Shown here: positions 33,025 through 43,848 of the stretch, one piece after another
Position numbering within the stretch: the first letter of the stretch is position 1
How the letters are laid out: each line of letters begins with the position of its first letter
NCBI GenBank assembly: GCA_009602735.1
Contig: WELA01010914.1
Coordinates: forward strand, 106,476 to 170,475
Reading direction: 5' to 3'
DNA length: 64,000 nucleotides
DNA from: Mesotaenium endlicherianum
Taxonomy: Eukaryota; Streptophyta; Zygnematophyceae; Zygnematales; Mesotaeniaceae
The notes under the pieces: model-generated
The model's input: the letters and a program-made list of their open reading frames with translations, nothing else
Database searches by the model: none
What the model was told of the DNA's origin: nothing
Made by a program: the position numbers and the translations under genes

Positions 33025-34500
33025 ATGGTAAGGACAAGGTCTCAAACTAGCAACTCCCGAGACATGGAGAACCAGGATAACGAGAACGTCGAAAACCAGG
33101 CGGAAAGCCATGTAGCGGGAACCCGTACCTATTCTGAAACAGTGGCAGATACTGCAGCTAGAGAGGCTGCAGATGAGGCAGCTGTTATTGCCGCAGTTGC
33201 AGCACAGCAAGCTGAGGAGCAGAGAGCCAAATTAGCTGAACAATTAGCAAAGGCTGCTGTAGATACAGAAAGGACGGAAGGACAGCCCGCTGACGAGCGC
33301 ACGGTTGAAGAACTTATGGCATCCAGGGCCAATGTTCTGAACCCACCTCCTGCTGTACAACTCAATGTACCCCTAGGTCAAATACGTGACCGGCTGAATG
33401 CGGCAGGAATTGCTGTTGCAGGAGCGAGAGGGACTGTTGAGGACACTATTCAGCGAGTAGAAGCCAATGCTGTTGCTGCATTTGCTAGACTACCACCCCA
33501 GAGTGTAGACTTGGGAGCATTGTTCGTTCAAATGCAGTCGCAAATGGCGACCATGTATCAGTCCCAACAGGAGGACAAAAGAATCATAGTGTCTCTACTG
33601 CGGGACAGAGACCAACTGGGGTCTCAAACCACTGGTGGTGGTGGCAGAGGGCCTAGTAAGCCCAAGCGAAAACCTCCCCAGGAATATGACCCTGAGGGAA
33701 ACAGAAAATATTACCTGATCAAGTTTCTCGCGGATGTTGAGCAGTGGCTGGAGAACTACCCAGAACTGCAAGATTACAATAGGTCAGGCACACCGGTGCG
33801 CTACTGAAAGGCAGTGCCGCAGACTGGTGGCTTTACTGGAAAGGAGAGCGTAAGGCTCGGCAACTCGATGACCCTACGTGGGTAGAGTTTGTCGAGAAGT
33901 TGCATGAGAAGTTTGATGTCATCAACCAGCAGGAGAAAGCTATCTATGCGATGATCTCCCTGACACTGAAGCAGACCACTTCAGTTGCTGAGTTTGCTCA
34001 AAAGTTCCAGGAGAACATGATGAAGCAGCCAGACTTGCCAAAACGGTAGAGGATAGCATACTTCAGGTATAGCTTGAAATCCGAAGTCTCTGGTCATTTT
34101 GCTGAGAAGAAGTATGAGAAACTGGCTAACTTGATCCAGGATGCTGATGCCTGGGATCAGCAGCAGTTCAATCACAAGCGCCAGAGTAATGCTTTGGTGT
34201 CTAAGATTGTCAAAAAGCCCTACGGTTCCTACAATGCAATTGAAGGAGACCAGGCTGAGGATGATCAGGGTGATGAATATGGGTATGAGTACAATGCTAT
34301 TCAGTCTAGAGGTAGAGGTGGTTCCTCTCGAGGTGGCTATGGAAGAGGTGGTGGTAGGACTAAGCCGAGACCAGCCTCAGCAAAATCGATTTGCTTCCAT
34401 TGCCAGCAGCCAGGTCACTTGAGAGAGCAGTGTCCAAACAAGCACCTTCCAAAAGTCGAGAGAAAAGACCAGCCTTTAAAGACAGCAACAGTCAGTTTTC
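33025..34500 (+). other. gag region of A-plus
   Basis: The N-terminus MVRTRSQ is shared with A3. It is followed by an Ala/Glu-rich coiled region, the capsid-like block (LIKFLADVEQWLENYP and following), a Gly/Arg-rich stretch and a CCHC knuckle (CFHCQQPGHLREQCP at about 34390-34435). The same gag is seen at 61320-62690. Fossil. Confidence 0.8.
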
Positions 34501-34559
34501 CAGTCTACTGACTGTGAGGATGCTAGAGATAGTGAGTCGTCACTAGCTGCCCTCGTAGC

Positions 34560-37500
34560 AGATATTATGGGTCCTGCTAAACTGGATTCACTATGCATGC
34601 CTGACAACCGGATAAAGGAGACCATCAGCAATATAGACATCAAAAGAGTGCACACTCTGGATGCTCTTGTTCCACCTGATGTCCAACGTTTCTTTGCTAA
34701 GTTAGCAGAACAATGCGAAAGTCAAGAGAAGACAATCCCCCCTATTCTACTGCATTGCATGATTGCAGGTAGGAAGGTAAGGGCATTTGTTGACGGAGGG
34801 GCGTCACATACTTTTATCCATAAGGACTTAGTTAAGCGGCTAAGGCTGCCTACTGTCACCCAAGGGAATAGAAAAATATTCCTTGGAGATGCCTCAAGTA
34901 TCCCGGGAGGAGTTATAACCAAGCCTATTGAGGTCCAGTTAGGTTCTGGCATTGCAGNCCTATTGAGGTCCAATTAGGTTCTGGCATTGCAATTCTAATT
35001 GAAACGCTTACGTTTGAGGTACTCAACACTGGCTTTTATGATCTCGTGCTAGGCAGGTCCTGGCTTAATAGACATCAAGCTGAAGTGTGTTGGAGCAGAG
35101 GTACAGTTAAANTGTTATAGTGAGAGGAGCCAGTGATGGGCAGACTAACTTGGCACCCACCAGTGCTCTTCCTCTTGTCCTGTGTGGATGGCAACTGAAG
35201 GAAAAGAAGAGGCTTCCAGAAGGATGCAAGTTGCTGAATGCAATGGAGTTCGTCAAAAGCTGGAGCCAGAAGGAAGACAGAATGTTTTGTCTGCTGCTAA
35301 GAGAGGTAACTCCTCAACCTGAAGAAGTGGTGGAGAAAAAGGTAAGCCCTCTAGAGCACCCTACTGCTGCAAAAATTGTTGCTCAATATACGGATGTATT
35401 TAATATGCCTCCAGGACTACCCCCGAAGAGAGAAGTAGATCATAGGATTGTAATACTACCTGGGAGTCAACCACCCTGGCAACGCACTTATGGCTTGTCT
35501 TATGTGGAGAGTGAGGAGTTGAAAACACAGATTGCAGAGCTTGAGGAAAATGGGTATATCTCTCCCAGTAAATCACCTTACGGCGCACCCATCCTATTTA
35601 TTAAAAAAAAGGACGGCAGTATGCGGATGTGTGTGGATTACAGAGCTCTGAATAGAATTACAATAAAGAACAAGTATGCTTTAACTAAAATCGAGGACTT
35701 GCTTGATACCCTGTTTGGTGCTAAGCTGTAAGAGTGGTTATCATCAAATCAGAATTGCTGAAGGGGATCAACACAAGACTGCCTTCCGCACATGTTATAG
35801 ACACTATGACTTCAACGTGATGCCATTTGGACTGACTAATGCTCCTGCGACCTTCATGGGTGCTATGAATGACATTTTCAGACCTTATTTGAATAAGTTT
35901 GTGCAGGTTTTCCTGGATGATATTTTAATTTTCTCTAAAGATGACGCTCACTACACTGAACACTTAAAAACAGTCATGGACACGCTGAGAAGAAATCACT
36001 TATATGCTAAAATGAGCAAGTGTGATTTCTTTAAAGAAAGTATTGAATTCTTAGGCCACGTTGTCAGTAAAGAAGGCATCAGTGTGGATCCTAAGAAAGT
36101 CCAGACCATAAGGGACTGGCCAGTACCACTGTCTGTCTTTGAAGTTAGATCCTTCCTCGGGTTGGCTAACTACTATAGGAGATTTATTGAGAATTATTCT
36201 ACAAAGTTCAGTAAACTGACTGATCTTACTAAGAAAGACATAGGGTATGTGTGGGGGGAAGAGCAGCAAGCTGCCTTCCAGACCCATAAAGATGCTCTTT
36301 GTTCTGCCCTAGTGCTAGCCGTGTATGACCCCAGCAAACCAGTGCAGGTGGTTACTGATGCCTCTGACTTTGCCATGGGTGCTATTTTGTTGCAGCCTGC
36401 TGTCAAAACCACAAAGGATGGTAAGGTACGGCAGGAGTGGCATCCTGTATTGGATGAGTCTATGAAATTTAATCCAGCGGAGATTAATTACTTGATGCAT
36501 GTTAAAGAGCTGCTAGCTGTCATTCATGTACTCAAACAGTGGAGAGCATACTTACATGGTAGAGCTTTTAAGGTGATTACAGATCATCTAGCTCTGACTC
36601 ACTTTCAAAAGAAGTCCAAGCTGTCAAGAAGGGAGAACCGCTGGAGCCAGATGCTGGAGCAATTTCAAGTCCAAATTGACTACAAACCAGGGAAGTTAAA
36701 TCCTGCTGATGCACTCTCTAGAAGACCTGACTTGCAAGAAAGGAACTTTAGTCAGCATGCTGTAGATAAAGTCCTGTGTGCACTCACTTCACTAAAGGTG
36801 AAAAAGTCTTTCCTTGAACAACTTAGGAAAGCCTACTTTTCTGACCCAATATTTGAGCCCAGCCCCACTACTGGTATATGTCGTGCTACTACTAGGTATA
36901 AGCTTAAGGGAGGGGTCTGGGTGACTGAAACCACTTCAGGCAGGCTGAAGCTGGTCGTTCCTAATAACATGGAAATAAGGTCCCTTTATTGAGTCAAGCA
37001 CATGACAGTTTATTGGGTGGGCATTTGGGGCAGGCCAAAAGTGTTGGCAAACTGGCAAAACATTATCATTGGAAGGGATTACCTCGGGAGATCTTGAAAT
37101 ACCTTATGTCCTGTGACCAGTGTCAAAAGAATAAGTCTAGGCACACACCACCGGGGGGCCTCTTACAACCGCCGCCCATCTCAGCTGGCCGCTGGGAAAC
37201 AATATCCATGGACTGGGTAGTCACACTGCCACGAACTGCCAATGGGCATTATTTGATACTGGTTGTTGTGGATAAATTGACAAAAATGGTCATTTTTATC
37301 CCCACAAATGTCAAGGTAACTGCACTCAAAATAGCGAGACGATTCTACAACCATGTAGTATGCCAACATGGGCTACCCTCTAATATAATCTCAGACAGAG
37401 ACTCAAAATTTACCTCTAAGTTCTGGAGGGCTTTAATGGGGTTAATGGGAGTCAAACAACTGCTCAGCACAGCAAACCACCCTCACACTGATGGGCAGAC

Positions 37501-38290
37501 TGAGAGAACTAACCGAGTTCTGCAAGAGGTACTGAGAGCCTATATTAACCAAAAACAAGATAATTGGGATGACCTGTTACCTCAAATCCAGTTTGCGGTC
37601 AACAGTGCGGTGCACACGTCAACGGGCAAGACTCCTTTTGAACTAAGCCTGGGTAGAGTCCCTAAGTCTCCTTTAGATGTCCTAGGGGAGTCTTTAACTC
37701 ACCCTCAAGGGATTGACAATCCGGTCTCCCTCCAATTAACTCAGGAGTTTGCTGACACCCTGTCAGAAGTCCAACAGAACCTGCACAGAGCCCAAGAAAA
37801 CCATCAAAAGTACGCTAATCAGCACCGTCGAGAACTGACCTTTTCTAAAGGCGATTTGGTCAAAGTGCATTCTCAGCACCTATACCTCCCTGGCGTGGTC
37901 AAGAAAAAGCTTGGCCCTGTCTGGGTCGGTCCATATTCGGTGGTGCGTCGTGTCGGTCCGAATGCTTACAAACTGAACATGTCAGCCGAATACAAGGGTC
38001 ATCCGGTCTTTAATGTCTCCTTCCTGGAACCCTACATCAAAGGTGATACACTGTTCACAGGTTGGTTACCTGTCCAACCGGGACCGGTCCTCACTGTCCG
38101 GGACGGCGACCCTGAGGAATATGAGGTTGAGGAGATTTTAGACGCGCGCTCGGTCCGTCGATTGTCTAAATATGTCATGAAGTACCTCATTTGATGGAAG
38201 GGTTACGATGCCTCTGGGGACACTTGGGAATTTACAGACCATTTGACTAATGCCAAAGGGGCGTTGAAACGGTTCCACCTTCGGGCGGCT
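34560..38290 (+). other. pol region of A-plus (PR, RT, RNase H, INT, chromodomain)
   Basis: Protease near 34790 (VDGGASHTFIH). Reverse transcriptase about 35560-36060 ([29 protein letters not shown]). RNase H about 36340-36730 ([23 protein letters not shown]). Integrase about 36990-37600 (H2C2 finger; core motifs SMDWVVTLP, SDRDSKFTSKFW, DGQTERTNRVL). Chromodomain about 38105-38265 (EYEVEEILDAR, WKGYDASGDTW). The order is that of Ty3 chromoviruses. Broken. Confidence 0.85.
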
Positions 38291-38781
38291 GGAGCACCTC
38301 CCTAACAGTCGTTTCAGTTGACACGGGAAGGTGATAGGAGATTCTGTCTCCATTTAAGTTGGAGGGGAAAATATGACACTTAGTATGCGAGAGCGAGAAA
38401 GGGACAGTTATGTGAACCCTAAGTGTCAGCATAGTGACAGAGGGGACAGCCTGGCCCACATAAAGCACCTTTAGCTGAGGGAAAAAGGAAAACACATTCA
38501 TACGTTTATGTCTAGCACACCGCAACTACGTCAACTCCTAGCAATCACCTTGTAAGGTAAACCGGAACAAATATACCATACTAATACGGACTTACTTCCT
38601 GCCTGCAACTTCTAGGACAAAGGTCGATATCCTACTAACTTGTGCCCTGGCTACATGTAGTGATGTGAGTTATTATATATTAGTTTGCATATATTTTAAT
38701 GTTTTCAAATATATTTGGAGTAGTATTCTGTTTTACTAAGTACTTGATCTATCTGTTTCACTACACTACATGTGCAGAATG

Positions 38782-40457
38782 GCTCCCACCATACAAAAGG
38801 AGGACAAAAAGCGCAAGGCAGAAGAAGCCAGGAGGACAATGGAGCAATACCAGAAGGAGCTGGCGGCGACGTCCCTCACCAGGAGAGAACAAGAAAGGGT
38901 CCGCAAACAACAAGAGGCGGCAGAAGAAGCACAGAGGAAGAAGGATCAGGAAGCAGAAAACCTCAGGAAAGCTGAGGAGGAGAGACAGAAGAAACAACAA
39001 GAGGAAGCGGCCGCGGCAGAGGAGGAGAGAAGGAAAAAGACTGAAGCAGACAGGCAGAAGAGCTTGGCCACTTACAGGTATACTGTGGTGAGTGGCCAAA
39101 ACTTTGATAACCTGAAGGAAGCATTGCTGGCAGCCCAGGAGAGATCAACAAGATGGAAAAAACAACACTGCTACAGAGGGAAGGAACTGCAGCATTGGAT
39201 AGGTACATTGAGACACACACTGGTGTGGTCCTCTACGAGGATAATGCCAAAATGGTGGGCTATGCAGCAGAGCAGGCCCGGTACCTTGCCGATGATTCAG
39301 AGAACAAGCCAGTCCCAGTATCGGGAATAGTGGGAGATCAGAGACTCATCAGGATGGTGAGCATGCGGCCCGATAGCTTTAAGGATACGGTATTCTACCT
39401 CACACTATTGCCAGCTTACAATGAAGTTGAGAGAAGGAGCTGGGAGTATTTGGCCAGGGAGGCAGGACAGCAGATGTTCTCTCCCCACTGGTTCCCATGT
39501 AAACTGAGAAAGGCTGAGCATGGACCCCAGTACTACCAGCAGCCAACAGACTGGAGGTGGATGACGGTCACAAACAAAAAGCAGGAGTGTGACCGAGCCC
39601 AACCAGACGACTTCCACTATGGCCTAGACGGCTACCTCATCCTACCACCTCACATTGCCCGTAGGGACCCAAGGCTGAACGGCTGCCTGAGCAATATGAA
39701 TGCAGAGACCAAAGAGCACAGGAGGAGGGGGAGGGACTACTTCTCTAAGAGAAAGCATGCCTTCGTCGAATGGGCGAAGAATGCAGGCCGGATAGATATC
39801 AGCAGGCTGAAGGCCAAGCAACCCCCAGCGCGCCCTAAGGAAGGGAGATCAGTAGACTACTCCATGTCTACCAGAGAGCAGGACAACTTAGTTGACGAGA
39901 CTCCTACTCTCTCAGAGGAGGAGGATGAGGGGGATGAGGAAGAAGAACAAGGCAGAGGAGAAGCATCAGGAGCTGGTACTCAGGAGACCCAGAAGCAAGC
40001 AGGGGCACTTCCTAAGGAACCAAGATTAGGTATATGGAATGTGATCCTCGTCATGGAGGCAACGGGACCCCGCACTCGCTCCCCTAGCCCACCTGCCCAA
40101 GCAGGGGACGAAGCTGATCTGACTGTACTTGGCAGCAGACACAGGCAAAAATTCTCAGAGGACAGGGGTTTCGGAAGAGGGCCACGCGGGGTGGCCAGAG
40201 GTATGCCGGCTTCCCCCTTCGCTCAGGGACATGTACCTCTTGCCAATGTATTTCAGCATCCTACTAGAATGCCTGTCTATGCTGGGATCAACACCCAAGT
40301 GGGTGAAGAGCAGGCTACCATCCTTCGTTCTCCTCGAGGTCCAACTTTAGAACAAACGGGGTTCTTTAGAAGGCCAGCTGACAGACCTAGAGGGCTGTCC
40401 GGATCTAGGTCCAGATCTCCGTCTTCTGATCCTGAAGCCCCAGGAACAACCCCCTAA
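38782..40457 (+). other. Accessory coiled-coil ORF of A-plus (between pol and 3' LTR)
   Basis: Starts MAPTIQKEDKKRKAEE with ATG at 38780-38782, immediately behind a pyrimidine-rich tract and GTGCAG (38775-38778 region), a good splice-acceptor context. The first 90 or so residues are a charged coiled coil. Then come TYRYTVVSGQNF, MVGYA, QRLIRMVS, a block rich in aromatic residues (QQPTDWRWMTV, LILPPHIARRDPR), an acidic Glu/Asp tract (about 39915-39960) and an Arg/Ser/Pro-rich tail (SGSRSRSPSS). There is no signal peptide or membrane span, so it is not an envelope gene. Extra ORFs between pol and the 3' LTR are known in some plant chromovirus and Tat lineages, but I do not recognise this one. 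Broken copy; function unknown. Confidence 0.6.
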
Positions 40458-40569
40458 GATAGCAGGCTGAGAAGGCAGTCAGTGGGGGAGGCTGGTCAGG
40501 TTCAGGTCCTTAATTAAAACTTTTGCAGTTTAATGTTGTCGAGGTGACAACAAGTTAAGTTGGAGGGAT

Positions 40570-41279
40570 TGTAATGAATCAGTATATCAGTAAATATAAT
40601 ATTCATTTAAATATAATAGTTATTTATGTTCAGCCTACTGAACTCTAGTTGATAATCACTCTGCTGGACTTTATATTTAACATCAGTTTAATGACTCAGC
40701 CGGAAGCAGCAGGCTGAAGTCCACTTAAGTCAGCTTGCTGACACATTCTTTGACAGCCAGCTGACTTTCGTACTCGGTAGCAGCGAACTGCCTCGATATG
40801 CATCTAGGTATGATATGCTAGATGAATGGCCAGATGACATCCCTATGATGGATGGCTATTCGGGATGATTGGAGATGGCGGTGGATTTGGTTAATCGAGG
40901 TCCTACCAACGTGGTTAACTCCCGGGTAGGCGGTGCCATCGCACTGACCGTTGAACAGTAAACTCATTCCATGTACATATGCTAGGCATTGCTCTCGAGT
41001 TCGGCATTCGGAAACGAGGCCAACTCTTTTGTACAGCTTACTGAGAGAAATCTGAATCCAAGGCGAGAAGCCATTGATACGCACAGTCTTCTAACCTTGC
41101 TTATGTATGAGTTTTCTGATTGCATTATTGATGCTAGTTTACTCGCATTTGACTTACAAGTATTGTTCACTGCTAGTGTGTTGTCCTTTGCCGTTTAACC
41201 AGTTAACGAAAAATACCATAAAGATTACTTGCTGATATAAAGATCTTTATTAATTGTTAATNNNNNNNNNNNNNNTTCA
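40570..41279 (+). repeat. 3' LTR of A-plus, cut by an assembly gap
   Basis: Matches the 5' LTR from its first base through TTAATTGTTAAT at 41261. About 24-28 LTR bases should lie in the gap, which is written as 14 N, so the gap size is nominal. Confidence 0.85.
41262..41275. other. Assembly gap (14 N)
   Basis: A run of 14 N just before the expected end of the A-plus 3' LTR. It is followed by TTCA and a G-run (41280-41302). DNA on the right has no relation to the A-minus or A3 halves expected there. Confidence 0.95.
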
Positions 41280-43848
41280 GGGGGGGGGGGAGGGGGGGGG
41301 GAGGAAGAGGGAAAGTGTGTGACGGGGATGTGAACACTCTTTTTAATGAATTTCTTGTGTGTTTTTGTATGTAATGCGAGTTTTCAATTGATTTGTAAAT
41401 GCACGGTCACGATTAAGTTTTATTTTCCTTATTATGTGTTGATATTTGTACCTTAACGTGTAATAAGCTCTCTATATTTTCTATGGTTGGCAAAAAGTGG
41501 TGTAATGGATATTGGCAATTCGTATTTTGCGAAATGTGGTGATTTGTGGAATGAATTCTTTATTTTGCCATTATAGTGGAGGATAATGAGATGATTTTGG
41601 GTAATCTATTTACCACTTTGAGTTGATTGTCGTTATGGACGACCTGCATTGAGACATACGTTGATGAATGTTGATGAAATTGCAAATTGTGGCGTCAATA
41701 TTGACAAAATTCGTCGTTCCATATTTTTTATTACAATTTTTGTAATGTATTTCACATTTTAAATATAGAAAAAGTGCATTCGGATGATCAATGTTATGGG
41801 TCGGCAAAGTAAATTGGCCCTTGTGGTGGCTTCAACCATTAACCGAGATATTCAATATCAATTTTTAGTATGGAAGAAAGTTTTAGGTCTTGTTGGCCTT
41901 TGCAAACTCCAATTAGTGTCCTCTCCGCGAGTACCATGATATTTAAAAGTTGGAATATATTTGGCACCACCTCCTTCAACGATGACCACAACAAGTTTTG
42001 GTCAATTATGCCCCTGTCTTAGATTGTGTATGATAATCTTGTTTTAATCCCATTTTTCAATACAATAATATGGAAACTAAAATATGCACTTTTAGAATAG
42101 TTCATGCTTGGTTGCATATTGACCGGAAATTTGTACTCTCCACGCTTGAGCGGATGTCGGTTTCTGGACTTTGCGACACGCTTCAGATTCGCACGTTTTC
42201 TCCCTTCGGGACACGTGACGGATTCTGACGGCAGTACCCCCGGTTAAATGTTTCTCGTGCTTGACCACGATGCCCTTCGTGCCGTGACTGGACGCACGCT
42301 TGTGAACAATTTTGTCAAATCGGTCAAATGCTCGTCGCAGCTCGTGGTGTAGGCCGTCCGCTGGAGAGCGGAGAGGTGCGAACGCTTGCATTACAGTCGA
42401 GTGGGCAGCATGGCGAGTGGAAGGAGGCAGGAGGCGGGAGCGACGATTTTGAAGATTTTTAGCGGGGGATTCGACCTGAAAAAGGGAAGCGGTTCGTCGG
42501 AGAAGCAGCCCACCTGAGCTGAGACCATAAATAACCAACACACTGCCGACATCAGTAGCTTGTATGCTTCAGAAATCACATTTGGTGCTTTTCAAAATTA
42601 GCCAGACATAATTCTCCATGTTGCAGCACGTTGGTAGGGCAAAAATTAGTAATGAACCTGCAATTGACGCTTGTGCGCAGAGGAAGGATCGTGTTAGTAT
42701 CTGCTGCTTAGCCTTTTAGATATGGTGACTATTAGCCATTTGAAGGCCTAAAAAATTGCTAGTGGTGGTAAAGAAACTGAAGCGTTTCATTGTCTATTTT
42801 TTGCTCTATAAACTTCGTCCAAGCCTCTGTCGGTATACCTGGACAAAATGTTTGAAAAAAATACTTCCCTGTGTCACAAAGCACGAACATGTTAAGAGAA
42901 AAAGTCTGCCCTCTGGCCCTTGGTCTTTCTTCCTCGAGCTCCCTCAGGCGAGTATAAACGAAAGTAGCACACAATGAAGAAGGTTGACGTGGGCATATTG
43001 AGCCTTCAGGAGGTAGAAAGGGGGACGGAATGGGGCAAGGAATATTCATTAGCTGCATGCAGTGGGAGCCGACTTCACCTGGGTCTTGTGAAATTCATAG
43101 GAGCACACTGACAGCTATTGTAACTCCCCTCCGAACTTGCATCAAGGAAAACTTTGTAGCAACAACGTGAATTAAATACGACTGAGGTCGCAGTATTTCA
43201 CCAGGTCGTTATTTTGGTTAGATTATTCAAGGCACACTCTGTGTTTTGGAGTGAAGGTAAGGCAAGGGAAGGAGTTGGTGGATTGAGGAGGAAGGACCAA
43301 AGTAAGAGCAAGAATAGGAGAAGGGACTTTGGGAGGGTAGTTGCGAAGCGCGAATAGTTAACAAAGCTTTTGGCACTACTTGTCCTTTTGCAAGCAAGTG
43401 AGAGTAGATATCAAGGTCTTAGTCTTGTGATTCTGGGGATGTGCGCGCTGTTAGTATTGTGTAAGTGATGCCATTCTCACATTTTTCCTACCTGAAGTGG
43501 GTCTTATCATGTGAGAATAGAGCTTACAATTATGGGTTGGCGCTTTTGACTCCTTGTTGCAGAATGGATTACTGCTAACGTTTGTGCTCATCCCCTAGTG
43601 TCTCAAGCTACAGACATTCTGGTCGGCCACGTCGCTCGCCACTGGCCTAGGTGCCCAAGTTAAGGAGCGTGTATCTTATTGTTCCTGCTAGGACATCCAA
43701 GAAATGAGTGCGGGGTTCAAAAGAGCCTAGAATTTGGTCCTTGGGGCTGAGTGAGCATGAGGTTCGAGGCATCTTCTGGCCCAGCTTTGTGTAGTGGGCC
43801 TCAGCTGATCAATCTATCTGGTCTTGTGCTTGTGCAGGAGCAAATTAG
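41280..43848. other. Upstream region of the receptor kinase; no supported gene
   Basis: Starts with a G-run, then AT-rich DNA to about 42100. A minus-strand frame of 149 codons (42541-42092) has no motif I recognise and no convincing start; it could be chance. Ending near 43838 is a CAG preceded by a pyrimidine-rich stretch, just before the kinase ATG, so part of this region is probably the promoter and a 5'-untranslated exon plus intron of that gene. Confidence 0.4.

Larger units (their letters stand above)
30156..41279 (+). mobile_element. A-plus: Ty3/gypsy chromovirus, A family, with both LTRs and an accessory ORF
   Basis: 5' LTR 30156-32990 (split by a piggyBac element), primer-binding site from 32992 (TGGTACCAAAGCAATTATC, a variant of the initiator-Met site), gag from about 33025, protease, reverse transcriptase, RNase H, integrase and chromodomain to about 38265. 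An accessory coiled-coil ORF follows at 38782-40457, then the polypurine tract 40557-40569 and the 3' LTR from 40570. The 3' LTR runs into a 14-N gap at 41262-41275; TTCA at 41276-41279 would fit the LTR end. Comparing the LTRs by eye gives about 18 differences in about 630 bases (about 3%), so it is slightly younger than element B. It is broken, with around eight breaks. No target duplication can be confirmed because the right flank is not the expected one. Confidence 0.85.

Noticed and set aside
40982-41170. Antisense frame of about 62 codons that recurs in several A-family LTRs
   Set aside because: Its conservation is explained by the shared LTR sequence; there is no sign of an independent gene.
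42092-42541. 149-codon minus-strand frame upstream of the receptor kinase
   Set aside because: No motif, no credible start or splice signals; kept only as a remark.
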